From DATIXJ01 sp963714795 (GTDB lineage: Bacteria > Bacteroidota > Ignavibacteria > UBA10030 > SZUA-254): DNA of 64,000 nucleotides. The notes below the pieces were generated by a model. It saw only the letters and a list, made by a program, of their open reading frames with translations, searched no databases and had not been told where the DNA came from. Where the stretch lies: the NCBI GenBank assembly GCA_963714795.1, contig CAVQPS010000008.1, positions 248,001 to 312,000 on the forward strand. The letters run 5' to 3'. Of this stretch, positions 44,347 to 53,183 are shown one piece after another. The translations under genes were made by a program, and so were the position numbers. Within the stretch, counting starts at the first letter, position 1. Each line of letters begins with the position of its first letter.

Positions 44347-44594
44347 TAAAATCTGAACATCCGCAGAAGCACCACAGGGGAAGTTCGCCGCAAAATGAAC
44401 TAAACCAGGATATAGACAATTGGGTACGGGGACTCCGGCCGGTAGAAGATGGTTCCGATGATTTGTTGAAACTGCTTCGCGGTGCTGAAGAGCCGATAAA
44501 TCACGTACAGGAATTCGTTTCCCAGGCATTTAATCCTCCGCCCAAAACGGATGATGAGGGCCGCTGGCAGGATGACGGTGGGGAAGCCGGTTAG
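44343..44594 (+). CDS. small acidic hypothetical protein
   Basis: This 83-residue, polar, acidic protein (DIDNWVRGLRPVEDGSDDLL in the middle, proline/aspartate-rich end) has no recognised family, cysteines or membrane segment. Its start overlaps the stop of the preceding gene, forming a two-gene unit convergent to the thiolase gene. Low complexity of the ends suggests that much of it is disordered. Confidence 0.5.
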   Translation: MIKSEHPQKHHRGSSPQNELNQDIDNWVRGLRPVEDGSDDLLKLLRGAEEPINHVQEFVSQAFNPPPKTDDEGRWQDDGGEAG

Positions 44595-44604
44595 TGGAGA
44601 ATTA

Positions 44605-45807
44605 TTATAATCGTTCAACAATCGTTGCAATACCTTGCCCGACGCCGATGCACATTGTGGCGAGTCCATACCGGGATTTTCTCCGGTTCATTTCATGAAG
44701 TAGCGTCGTCATAATTCTTGCGCCACTGCAACCAAGCGGGTGGCCGAGAGCAATCGCGCCGCCGTTCGGATTGAGTTTACTCATATCGATTTGCAAATCC
44801 CTGATGACCGCGAGCGATTGTGCCGCAAATGCCTCATTTAATTCCACAAGATCGATATCCTTTATAGCCAATCCCGATTTCCGCAAAGCATGTTGAACCG
44901 CAGGCACCGGTCCGATTCCCATGAAACGCGGGTCGACGCCGGCAACGCCGGTTGCAACAATTCGGGCCATCGGTTTCAGTCCAAGTTGTTTTGCTTTGTT
45001 GAAGCTCATAATCAATGTTGCCGCTGCGCCGTCGTTGAGTGAAGAAGAATTTCCCGCCGTGACCGTTCCGTTTTTTCGGAATGCCGGTTGAAGTTTTGCC
45101 AATTGTTCCAGCGAACTGTCGGCACGCGGTCCTTCATCCTGCGAAACGATTACCGGCGAACCTTTTTTCTGAGAAATCTCGATCGGAATGATTTCATCAT
45201 TAAATTTCCCGCTTTTTTGTGCCTGCGATGCTTTGCGGTGACTTTCCAAAGCAAATAAATCCTGTTCCTCACGCCCGATCTTATATTTTTCCGCAACATT
45301 CTCCGCCGTTTCACCCATCGATTCGAGCGGAAACATTTTTTCCATTTTTGGATTCGGATATCGCCAGCCGAGCGCCGTGTCGTACGCGGTGATATTGCCG
45401 TATGAACCGGACTGATTTTTTGCAACAGAATACGGTGCGCGGCTCATGCTTTCCACGCCGCCGGCAATAGCAATTTCCAGATCATCCGACCAGATTGCCC
45501 GCGCTGCCTGGTTGATGCTTTCGAGACTTGAGCCGCACAATCGGTTGATCGTCACGCCCGGAACGGAATTCGGAAGTCCGGCTAAAAGCGCGCTCATTCT
45601 TCCGACATTTCGATTATCTTCGCCTGCCTGATTCGCGCATCCCCACAAAACGTCCTGAATACTTGCCGGATCGATTTTTGTCCGTTCAACAAGCGCCTTG
45701 ATGACGATTGCACCAAGATCATCGGGCCGCACATCGCGTAGCGCACCGCCGTATTTTCCGACCGGCGTGCGTACTGCATCGACAATAACTGCTTCAGTTC
45801 TTGCCAT
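44605..45807 (-). CDS. thiolase (acetyl-CoA acetyltransferase family)
   Basis: A 400-residue protein of typical length. The nucleophilic Cys is in NRLCGSSLESINQAA (about residue 90), with GGVESMSRAPY, NEAFAAQ, the catalytic His in GGAIALGHPLGCSGAR and the second Cys in MCIGVGQG. It cleaves or forms 3-ketoacyl-CoA with CoA. It is the last gene of a minus-strand operon with two hydroxyacyl-CoA dehydrogenase-family proteins and a PaaA-like protein, so it probably completes a beta-oxidation or aromatic degradation route (PaaJ or FadA role). Confidence 0.96.
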   Translation of the reverse strand: MARTEAVIVDAVRTPVGKYGGALRDVRPDDLGAIVIKALVERTKIDPASIQDVLWGCANQAGEDNRNVGRMSALLAGLPNSVPGVTINRLCGSSLESINQAARAIWSDDLEIAIAGGVESMSRAPYSVAKNQSGSYGNITAYDTALGWRYPNPKMEKMFPLESMGETAENVAEKYKIGREEQDLFALESHRKASQAQKSGKFNDEIIPIEISQKKGSPVIVSQDEGPRADSSLEQLAKLQPAFRKNGTVTAGNSSSLNDGAAATLIMSFNKAKQLGLKPMARIVATGVAGVDPRFMGIGPVPAVQHALRKSGLAIKDIDLVELNEAFAAQSLAVIRDLQIDMSKLNPNGGAIALGHPLGCSGARIMTTLLHEMNRRKSRYGLATMCIGVGQGIATIVERL

Positions 45808-45815
45808 AATCGAAT

Positions 45816-46508
45816 CTAATTTTCATGGGTTGGATGCGGGAGTTCTTTCACCCACGCACGGTAACGGATGCTCATCAGCGGTTGCAGCGGATGATCAGTT
45901 GTGAATTCGATATTACCGGTAATCATACCTCCGGTTTTCGGCGTGACGGTGGTGACGATGATCGCATCTTTTCCCGGGGAAATCTTATCGTCCGAAAGTT
46001 TGACGGAAACAAGCGGGTTTGTCGATTTCACGGAAAGAATCTTTATATCCTTATCGCCCGTATTGTTGAGCGTGATCGGTGCCGACGTTGTGGAGTCGGT
46101 AATGGTTTTGACGAAAACATAATCGGGATCGATTTCGAGAGCTTTCACGACGCTCACAGAAAATTTTATCGTGATGGCTTTATTCGACGGATCGTTCGTG
46201 CTGAGCTGAACGGTCTTTACGACTCTGCCCGAAAATGCGGTCGGGTTGAATGTGATAGCGAGAACGTTGCTGTCATTGGGAGCGATGTGATCGCTGTTCA
46301 ATAACGTTCCGGTGCATTCGCACAATGCCCAGATGTGGTCGATGACCAGCGTATCGTTGCCGGAATTGACGAGTGTGATGAGACGTTGCACTGTTCCGTA
46401 GGATGGAATATCGCCGAATGAGAATTCGGTTCCGCCGCGGACGATCAGCGAGGGCTGTGAATAAAGAAGGCAGGGGATCAACCCTGCCATCAAGAAAAAT
46501 TTCTTCAT
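45816..46508 (-). CDS. DUF1573 exported protein (second of pair)
   Basis: A 230-residue protein with a signal peptide (MKKFFLMAGLIPCLLYSQ) and two Ig-like DUF1573 repeats: FGDIPSYGTVQRLITLVNSG with a CECTG motif in the first, and TSAPITLNNTGDKDIKILSV in the second. DUF1573 proteins are periplasmic or surface beta-sandwich proteins common in Bacteroidota and of unknown function. It lies eight bases before the thiolase gene and follows a paralogue, an odd position inside a CoA-ester operon. Confidence 0.88.
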   Translation of the reverse strand: MKKFFLMAGLIPCLLYSQPSLIVRGGTEFSFGDIPSYGTVQRLITLVNSGNDTLVIDHIWALCECTGTLLNSDHIAPNDSNVLAITFNPTAFSGRVVKTVQLSTNDPSNKAITIKFSVSVVKALEIDPDYVFVKTITDSTTSAPITLNNTGDKDIKILSVKSTNPLVSVKLSDDKISPGKDAIIVTTVTPKTGGMITGNIEFTTDHPLQPLMSIRYRAWVKELPHPTHEN

Positions 46509-46521
46509 AATATGCGAGAAA

Positions 46522-47211
46522 TTACTTCCGGTTGACCCATGAATAATATTTTATCTCGAATTTCGGCATCAACGGATGGTCGGTTGCAACCTCGATCGCG
46601 CCATTGGTCGTTCCGGATTTTATCGGATGATAGACTGCCTGAAGTTGTGTCTGTTCGCCCGGCATCAAGACATTTTTCATCAGTGTGACTTTGATTTGAT
46701 CCGATTGCGGGTCGACAGATAATATCTTGATCGTTTGTTTTTGTGAAGGGTTCGAGATCGTGACGACTTTTGTATACGTCGTGTCGACCTTACAATTATC
46801 AAACGACAGGAACGCCGGATTGAAACTCAGAACTTGAATGACATTCGCCGTGAATTGGATCGTCGTTTTCGGAGCGGACGTATCGTTCGATGTAATGTAT
46901 ACCTGTTTCGTCACTTTGCCGGTATAGGAATGCGTATCGAATGTGATCGAAAGCTGTCCTTCCTGATTCGGCGCAAGAACTTTTTCTGCCATCATGGTCG
47001 CCGTGCATCCGCATTGTGCCTTGACATCGGCAATGCGAAGCGTATCTTTTCCGACATTTTTTATCGTGAGGTTGTGTTCCGCTTTCTGTCCCTGATAGTA
47101 ATCGCCGATATCGAATATCGATTCGGGTAGTACTTTAATTTTGGGTTGAGCGAAAGCGGCGACTGCGCACAGGGTGAGCGCAGTGAGGATAATGCTGAAT
47201 CGTGTTGCCAT
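46522..47211 (-). CDS. DUF1573 exported protein (first of pair)
   Basis: This 229-residue protein has a signal peptide (FSIILTALTLCAVAAFAQ) and DUF1573 Ig-like repeats. The first holds FDIGDYYQGQKAEHNLTIKN and the conserved CGCTAT cysteine motif; the second holds KVVTISNPSQKQTIKILSV. It is a close paralogue of the next gene, 13 bases away, sharing even the C-terminal ATDHPLMP / TTDHPLQP segment. Probably periplasmic; function unknown. Confidence 0.9.
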   Translation of the reverse strand: MATRFSIILTALTLCAVAAFAQPKIKVLPESIFDIGDYYQGQKAEHNLTIKNVGKDTLRIADVKAQCGCTATMMAEKVLAPNQEGQLSITFDTHSYTGKVTKQVYITSNDTSAPKTTIQFTANVIQVLSFNPAFLSFDNCKVDTTYTKVVTISNPSQKQTIKILSVDPQSDQIKVTLMKNVLMPGEQTQLQAVYHPIKSGTTNGAIEVATDHPLMPKFEIKYYSWVNRK

Positions 47212-47269
47212 ACATGAACTCCGGAAATAATGATTTGATATAAAAATATAGAGAAATGTTCTTACAAAT

Positions 47270-48007
47270 TCAAGTGGATACTGCAGATTGTGAAAGCGAC
47301 AGTTGTTTCAATAACGGCGCAATTCTGTACCGGTCTTCGCCGAGATCCCGGTGAAGTTGTTCCAGGACTGCAATAACCGACGGCAACCCGATGCGGTTTG
47401 CCCACTCGACCGGTCCGTTCGGATATCCGGTGCCGAGCTTCATTGCCGTATCGATATCGGCCGGCGATGCGATATTTTCCGTGAGCGTAAAAAAAGCTTC
47501 GTTGATCAATTGACAAAGTATACGCGGCATGACCATGCCGATACGATCCTGCACGACCGATATTTCTTTTCCGATTGAAATAAAAAATTCTTGAGCGGAA
47601 CTAATATACTTCCGTTCTGTAAACTGCGTTGGTGCAATTTCGACGAGATGTTCTTTCGTGAGTGTCGGAAACGCGCTGATGCCGATCAGCCGCGAAGGAT
47701 GTTTGATCCATGATGCCTGCTCTGTCGCCGATATCGTTATGGATGATGTGAGAATGATGGTCGATGGAGGCAACGCTTTGTCGAGCCATCGAAGATTTTT
47801 CTTTTTGATTTCCAAATCGATATTCGTCAACTCGACAGCGAGCAAAACGGTTCTCGAAACGGTCGTCGTTTTTTTGAAAAATTTCGGAAGGGAGGATGGT
47901 GTATTGAGTTTGCAAAAAATATCGAAATCTGCAGCATGGCAAACTTCCCCGAATTCCGAAACGAGCTTCGGTTCACCGCAGAGAAATATTTTTTGCCGCC
48001 TCTTCAT
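47270..48007 (-). CDS. 3-hydroxyacyl-CoA dehydrogenase-like protein with degenerate NAD domain
   Basis: About 245 residues from ATG 48007, overlapping the M1 peptidase stop (ATGA). The C-terminal part, PRILCQLINEAFFTLTENIA, IDTAMKLGTGYPNGPVEW and NRIGLPSVIAVLEQL, is a clear HCDH C-terminal domain. The N-terminal part, KIFLCGEPKLVSEFGE, lacks the GxGxxG loop and is shorter than usual, so NAD binding is doubtful. It may be a non-catalytic partner of the intact HCDH in the same operon. Function inferred, not shown. Confidence 0.75.
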   Translation of the reverse strand: MKRRQKIFLCGEPKLVSEFGEVCHAADFDIFCKLNTPSSLPKFFKKTTTVSRTVLLAVELTNIDLEIKKKNLRWLDKALPPSTIILTSSITISATEQASWIKHPSRLIGISAFPTLTKEHLVEIAPTQFTERKYISSAQEFFISIGKEISVVQDRIGMVMPRILCQLINEAFFTLTENIASPADIDTAMKLGTGYPNGPVEWANRIGLPSVIAVLEQLHRDLGEDRYRIAPLLKQLSLSQSAVST

Positions 48008-49663
48008 TGATCGCGCTTCACAATTCCGAAAATCGTTTTCTCCGGATCGATGAGAATCGAATCGGGTTTTGAATCGACAATAATATTGAATGTCTGTTCC
48101 GCTAACGAATCGACGACAGGAAACGAGCGTGAGGAAGTTTCGGAATGGATGACAACCGGTAACGGCAACCGGTAAACCATTATCGGTGCATTTTCCTGTT
48201 TGATCGTCACACCGACATTGAAGCGGGAGCCGTCGGGTTTTGCGTTCCATGAATAATGCAGGATCGGGCGGTCGATGGAATCGGATGAAGCATACACCCA
48301 CTGTTGAAAAAACCAGCCGAGATCTTGTCCCGATGCCGATTCACATTCATGAATAAAATCTTCCGTCGTTGCGTTTGCGTACTTCAATTTCGGATTGTTG
48401 ACATATCGTTTCATCGCCGTAAAGAATATGCTGTCGCCCAACATTTTTCTCAACATGTGCAGTGTCAATGCTCCTTTGAAATAGACCGACGATCCGAACG
48501 AATCCCAGAATGCCGTATCGCTTCTTCCGACGACCGCTTTCGCATACGATCCAACCGGCAAGGACATCAATTCATCGATATGCTTCCGGTATCCTTTGAT
48601 TCCGTCCGTCGATTCGAGATAGAGTGCTTCTGCATACGTTGCAAATCCTTCGTTCAGCCACGTGTTGTGCCAGTCGGCAGTCGTGATCATATCGCCGAAC
48701 CAGTGATGAGCCGTTTCATGAAAAATCGTGATGTCACTTTTTCCGTCGCCTCTCAGCATCGTATTTTGAATGGTGCACAGCGTTTGGTTTTCCATCGTGA
48801 GATCGCCTTCGGCTTCCGCATATCCGAATTTTTCTTTCAGGAACGGATATTCACAAAATTTCCTGCTCATGAATTCCAAAAATTTCGGAGCGTTCTTGTA
48901 ATCGATTTTTGCTTTTTCAGCATCTTCCGGAAAAACATAATACGATAACCGCATCGTATCGCCGTTCATGGCATGATAGGTATCGTTCAATTCGACATAT
49001 TTTGCTGCGGCTGCGGTGACGAGATATGTCGACGTCGGATATTCTGTCGTCCAGTTGAATGTTGCCAGCCCGTTATGCCGTTCAACCGATTTCAATATGC
49101 CGTTCGAAACGGCAGTGAAGCTGTCGGGAACGGTGAAAGTGTGTCGAGATCGTCGCTTTATCCGACGGCACGTCTTTGCATGGCCACCACCGGCGTGCAA
49201 ACTGCGGCTCGCCGCTCGAAGCAAATCGTCCCGACTTCGTGAAGTAAATTCCACCACCGTCATATTCTCCGCTGTACGTAGAAATTGCGTGATAAAAGAT
49301 TTTTATGCGGAAATGAACTTCGGGTTGTAACGGTCGATTTTGTTTCGATAAGGTTATGACTACTTTTCCGGAATCCTGCGTGAAAGAAAGTCGATGCTTT
49401 TCGACGAACACTGTGAATGCCGAATCAACCGTGATCATGTCCTGCGTTGCGCACAACACACATTCAGACAGAGGATGCACCGCTTTCGCTTCGACGACAA
49501 CGGCACCGCTCATTGTTTTGTGGGAAATATCGAATGCAACAGAGAGATCATAATGGAGAACATCGTAATCATTCATTCTCGGATCGTTGGTTTCACCGGC
49601 AATCAGAAAACCAGCAAACAATAAAACCGCAATAACAAGGAAAAATATTCTTTCTGCTGTCAT
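48004..49663 (-). CDS. M1-family aminopeptidase, frameshifted
   Basis: The N-terminal frame has a signal peptide (IFFLVIAVLLFAGFLIAG) and the sequence up to RRWWPCKDVPSDKATIST. A +1 shift near 49141 leads to the second frame, with TMENQT (the exopeptidase GxMEN-like motif), HETAHHWFGDM (HExxH zinc site) and WLNEGFATYAEAL (third zinc ligand). Joined, it is about 552 residues, an exported gluzincin aminopeptidase. It sits between the HCDH and the HCDH-like gene with overlaps on both sides. The frameshift may be a sequence error. Confidence 0.88.
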
Positions 49664-50510
49664 TTGTCGTATCTGTAAAATCCCTGTTTGGTTTTTTTGC
49701 CGAGTTTTCCGGCGTTGACCATCGTTTGCTGTATGACGTGCGGCTTGTAGCGCGGCTCGCCGAATGTTTGTTCGTACATCGATTGCGTGACGGCGAAATT
49801 TACATCGATGCCGATCAGATCCATCAATGCGAACGGACCCATTTTGAAACCGCCTTCTTTCGTGACGATCCGGTCGATTTCTTCGACGGTCGCAATTCCT
49901 TCGCCCAAAATCCGCAACGCTTCACCGTAGAACGGTCTTGCAATTCTGTTCACGATAAAACCGGGCGTGTCTTTTGCGATGACCGGAGTTTTGCCTAATT
50001 GTTTTGCGAATTGTACGGTTTGTTGGATGGTATCTTCTGAAGTGTGATGTCCGCGTATGACTTCCACCAATTTCATCAAATAAGGGGGATTGAAGAAATG
50101 CATTCCGGCGATCCGTTCAGGATGATTCGCATTTGCAGCGATGACGGTTATCGAAAGGGAAGAAGTGTTCGATGCAAGAATTGTTTGTTCGGAACAGACC
50201 GATTCGAGATGCCGGAAGATGTGATGTTTGACATCGACTTTCTCGATTGCCGCTTCAACAACAAATTCACATGTTGAGAATTTCTCAAACGAGGTTGTCG
50301 TCTAATTCGTTTCAGCGCGTCCGATTTTTGTTGTGGTGTGAGTTTCTGTTTATCAATTCCCTTTTGCAGATCGGCGTCGATGCGCTTGATCGCACGGTTC
50401 AGGAGATCTTCGGAAACATCGTGGAGAATGACGCTGCATCCGGCAAGAGCGGCGACGTGTGCTATGCCTGCACCCATCGTGCCCGCGCCGACAATGCCGA
50501 TGTTGTTCAT
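49660..50510 (-). CDS. 3-hydroxyacyl-CoA (3-hydroxybutyryl-CoA) dehydrogenase, frameshifted
   Basis: The N-terminal frame gives the Rossmann motif IGIVGAGTMGAGIAHVAALA. A shift near 50302 (one base missing) leads to STCEFVVEAAIEKVDVK, ANHPERIAGMHFFNPP (catalytic His region) and TPGFIVNRIARPFYGEAL with GPFALMDLIGID. The whole is about 283 residues, the usual PaaH/Hbd length. It oxidises 3-hydroxyacyl-CoA with NAD. This is the only apparent -1 break among the frameshifted genes. It overlaps the M1 gene start by four bases. Confidence 0.9.
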
Positions 50511-50522
50511 ATCAAAAAAATA

Positions 50523-51365
50523 TTAACCGGGAATGACTGAATCTTCCGGAACTTTTTGCCAGTCCGGAATCCATTTCGGAACCGTCAGGCCCCACGCTTC
50601 GGCTTTCTCGCGGACTTCCTTTTCGAACGTGTTGCGCACGTCGTTGTTGTCGCGCTTCTTGATGCCGAGTTCGCAGTAGCGTTTGTTTTTCTTGGAGCCG
50701 GGTCTGCCGAAAATCGCCATCACCCGTGGCCACCACCGTTCGAGTGCTGCTTGAATGTCCGGTTTCGTTTTCGGATCGAGCGCGAGGCGCTTCACCCAGT
50801 AATCGCCGTGGGCGATATGGGTCAGTTCTTCTTTGAAGATGCGGTCGATCTCTCTGCGCCACGGACCGAAACTGCTCACCTTCACGTCTTCTAATTGATG
50901 TCCGGCGCCGCGATCCATCAAAAAATTGAACATGACGAAATCGGGCCAGGAATCGATCGGGTAATAAAAAATATTGACGCGCTTGTCGCTTGCAGCGCGC
51001 TTGCTCCCCAGATCGAGACTGTCTTCCACGCGGAACGCGAAATCCATTTTCTCCACCCAGTCGTCGACGCCGAAGTGTGTGTCTTCGAGCAGGCGGTACA
51101 TTGCTCTGCCGTGGCGCACTTCGTCACGCACGATGTTCGAGACGATGAGCATCTCTTCGGTGGTCGGCGCTTTCATGATCCACGGAACGTAGCCAAAGCC
51201 GCCGGCAAGTTCGGAATCCGCCTGCTGGAGCATGAGGTTGGTGAGGTGATCGTAATACTCGTCGCTCATGTCATCGACGGTTTCGATCGAATCGCCTTTG
51301 GCGAGCTTTTTCTTCATGATTTCTTCGCGCTGGCTGTTCGGAAGTTTTGAGGGATTGTTCGGCAT
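50523..51365 (-). CDS. PaaA-like phenylacetyl-CoA epoxidase catalytic subunit
   Basis: About 280 residues from ATG 51365, preceded by GGAGAC. The ferritin-like four-helix fold has ADSELAGGFGYVPWIMKAPT with VRDEVRHGRAMYRL (ExxH) and FKEELTHIAHGDYW (ExxH), giving the diiron ligand pattern of the phenylacetic acid catabolic (PaaA/PaaC) family. Such subunits epoxidise ring-1,2-CoA thioesters. No PaaC, PaaB, PaaD or PaaE partner is in the window, so the substrate and complex remain open. It heads the operon with HCDH and thiolase. Confidence 0.8.
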   Translation of the reverse strand: MPNNPSKLPNSQREEIMKKKLAKGDSIETVDDMSDEYYDHLTNLMLQQADSELAGGFGYVPWIMKAPTTEEMLIVSNIVRDEVRHGRAMYRLLEDTHFGVDDWVEKMDFAFRVEDSLDLGSKRAASDKRVNIFYYPIDSWPDFVMFNFLMDRGAGHQLEDVKVSSFGPWRREIDRIFKEELTHIAHGDYWVKRLALDPKTKPDIQAALERWWPRVMAIFGRPGSKKNKRYCELGIKKRDNNDVRNTFEKEVREKAEAWGLTVPKWIPDWQKVPEDSVIPG

Positions 51366-51461
51366 AAGAACGTCTCCAATTGATAAAAACTTGTTGAAAT
51401 TAAACGGATTATGATAATGAACATAATAAAAATCGGACACATTTGCAACGGCTTAGCGAAG

Positions 51462-51493
51462 GTGGCGTCCAAATCCAAATTTGGACACCACCT
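51462..51493. repeat. palindromic repeat family E
   Basis: GGTGGCGTCCAAAT (51462-51475) and ATTTGGACACCACC (51480-51493) are complementary except one position, around a 4-base spacer. It lies in the 413-base gap between the divergent paaA-like gene and the unknown gene at 51779. The only copy seen in this window. Confidence 0.75.
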
Positions 51494-51528
51494 AAACGCC
51501 GCCACCTAAACGCAGCCAACCCAAGTTG

Positions 51529-51683
51529 GGTAGTGGGTCGGTTTGACTTCTTCCTGTCATTCCCGAATGCTTCAGTCGGGAATCCAGAACAGAGAAGCCA
51601 GCGATCTGGATTCCCACTTAAAACGTGTGGGAATGACACGTGGCTTTGGTGTGGAATTGGAGAATGGAACTGACCCACTACCC
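51529..51683. repeat. nested palindrome: family F outer arms around family D copy 2
   Basis: GGGTAGTGGGTC (51529-51540) and GACCCACTACCC (51672-51683) are perfect 12-base inverted arms. Inside them, 51556-51637 is GTCATTCCC...GGGAATCCAGA followed by TCTGGATTCCC...GGGAATGAC, two hairpins that are also inverted to each other. The remaining gap to 51778 is AT-rich with no further feature seen. No gene overlaps. Confidence 0.8.
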
Positions 51684-51778
51684 CAAGTTGAGGTTCGACG
51701 GAAAAAGAGGTATATTTTTTGGATGAATAGGAAAATAGTTTTTGAGATTTATTAAAAAGTATATTATAGACTCAAAAA

Positions 51779-52660
51779 GTGGATATCCAGTTTTATTTAA
51801 ATAGGCCCCGTGATTTCGAATATAATGAAGAAGAATTTCCAATCGTACTGAGTGATTATAAGAGATTGTTAGACATTTTTATCTATTTAATGAATACAAT
51901 GGCTCAGAAAAAAATCAAAGACGAAGGATGGAGATTCTTTTCGGAAACTCTTGTGATAAAATACATATTGAGTGCAAATAGCCTTTCCCAAATACTGGAT
52001 GGTTCACGTATCGAGTCTTCATTGTCGAATGTTTCTGTGAATATGATTGATATTTCTTCTATTTTTATTTTGATGCGAGCCCAAATTGAGAATTATCTAC
52101 TCTTTTTCTATTTGTATCTTCAGCCAAAGACAAAGGACGAACAAAGATATAGATTTCTGATCTACGAGCTAGCGGGCTTAAATAGTCGTCAGAAATTCGA
52201 CGTAGCCATGCCAGCACTTGAAAAGAAGAAACAAGAAGAGAATGCGCGAATTCAGGATATTTTACATTTGTTGAGAAATAACCATTTTTTCCAATCCTTA
52301 GAATCATCTCAACAAAAGAAGATTCTCAAAGACCGTGTAGCCAAATTAGTAGGTTGGAACAGCTTATTCGAACAATCAGATTTGAATCCTGATTTGTATC
52401 GAAAGATTTGGCTTCTTTCAACAAATTATGTCCATTCAGAATATATTTCATTAATGCAAGTAAAAGATTACCTCCAGAATTCCGGCGAACTTATTTCAAC
52501 AAGAAACCTGATCCTCACTATTTCCATCATGCTAACTTGTGTTTTTATTGTCGATTTCTTGAGACATTATCCGGAAATAGAAGAACGCTTTGCAATGGTA
52601 GCTGAAAATGACATTAGGGTAATTCAATTTTTCAATAACCTCGGAAGAGCTAAAACCTAA
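51779..52660 (+). CDS. AT-rich hypothetical protein
   Basis: A 293-residue protein starting GTG, mostly helical, with QKKIKDEGWRFFSETL, ILMRAQIENYLLFFYLYLQP and a final hydrophobic segment (ILTISIMLTCVFIVDFL). The RAQIENY and NYVHSEY segments, with a helical four-bundle look, resemble the DUF5677-type abortive or HEPN-like helical proteins, but no catalytic motif is clear and I do not assign it. It is more AT-rich than its neighbours, stands next to nested repeats, and precedes OsmC by 19 bases. Likely acquired. Confidence 0.7.
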   Translation: MDIQFYLNRPRDFEYNEEEFPIVLSDYKRLLDIFIYLMNTMAQKKIKDEGWRFFSETLVIKYILSANSLSQILDGSRIESSLSNVSVNMIDISSIFILMRAQIENYLLFFYLYLQPKTKDEQRYRFLIYELAGLNSRQKFDVAMPALEKKKQEENARIQDILHLLRNNHFFQSLESSQQKKILKDRVAKLVGWNSLFEQSDLNPDLYRKIWLLSTNYVHSEYISLMQVKDYLQNSGELISTRNLILTISIMLTCVFIVDFLRHYPEIEERFAMVAENDIRVIQFFNNLGRAKT

Positions 52661-52679
52661 ATAAACGAATTAAGATTCA

Positions 52680-53183
52680 ATGAACCCAGACCAACTTCGT
52701 TCTTTGCAAGCGCCGTTAAAGAAACGCTATCAGGAAAAACCTGAGGCGGCGTTCATCACACTGAAAGCCCAGGGAAAAATCGGTGAAGGAGTTTCCTGCA
52801 GAATCGAAACGGGCAAGGCGCTCGTCGAGGCAGGATTGCATCCGGCAACAGGTGGTAACGGCATGATGGTCTGCTCCGGCGATATGCTGCTCGAAGCGCT
52901 CGCGGCGTGTGCTGGCGTTACGTTGAGCGCTGTTGCAACCGCAATCGGCATTACAATTGATGAGGGAACCGTCCGCACCGAAGGCGATCTGGATTTTCGC
53001 GGAACACTCGGAGTTTCCAAAGAAGTGCCCGTCGGTTTTCAGAATATCCGGCTCATGTTCGATCTCAAAACAAATGCTTCGGATGAACAGCTTGCCACGC
53101 TGATGCGCCTTACCGAGCGTTATTGCGTTGTTTTTCAAACGTTGAGCAATTCTCCCAAAATTACCATATCGCATTACGCCTGA
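52680..53183 (+). CDS. OsmC-family peroxide-related protein
   Basis: This 167-residue protein has the OsmC fold pattern: GLHPATGGNGMMVCSGDMLL carries the first catalytic-type Cys in the CSGD segment, AACAGVTLSAVATAIGI the helix after it, and ERYCVVFQTLSNS the second Cys. OsmC/Ohr proteins reduce organic hydroperoxides with two cysteines, or act on other thiol chemistry. The stop codon overlaps the first bases of repeat family B copy 2. Confidence 0.92.
   Translation: MNPDQLRSLQAPLKKRYQEKPEAAFITLKAQGKIGEGVSCRIETGKALVEAGLHPATGGNGMMVCSGDMLLEALAACAGVTLSAVATAIGITIDEGTVRTEGDLDFRGTLGVSKEVPVGFQNIRLMFDLKTNASDEQLATLMRLTERYCVVFQTLSNSPKITISHYA

Noticed and set aside
48007..48301. N-terminal extension of the HCDH-like ORF beyond ATG 48007
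   Set aside because: The extension is antisense-like sequence overlapping the M1 peptidase frame; the ATGA overlap at 48007 fits the operon.
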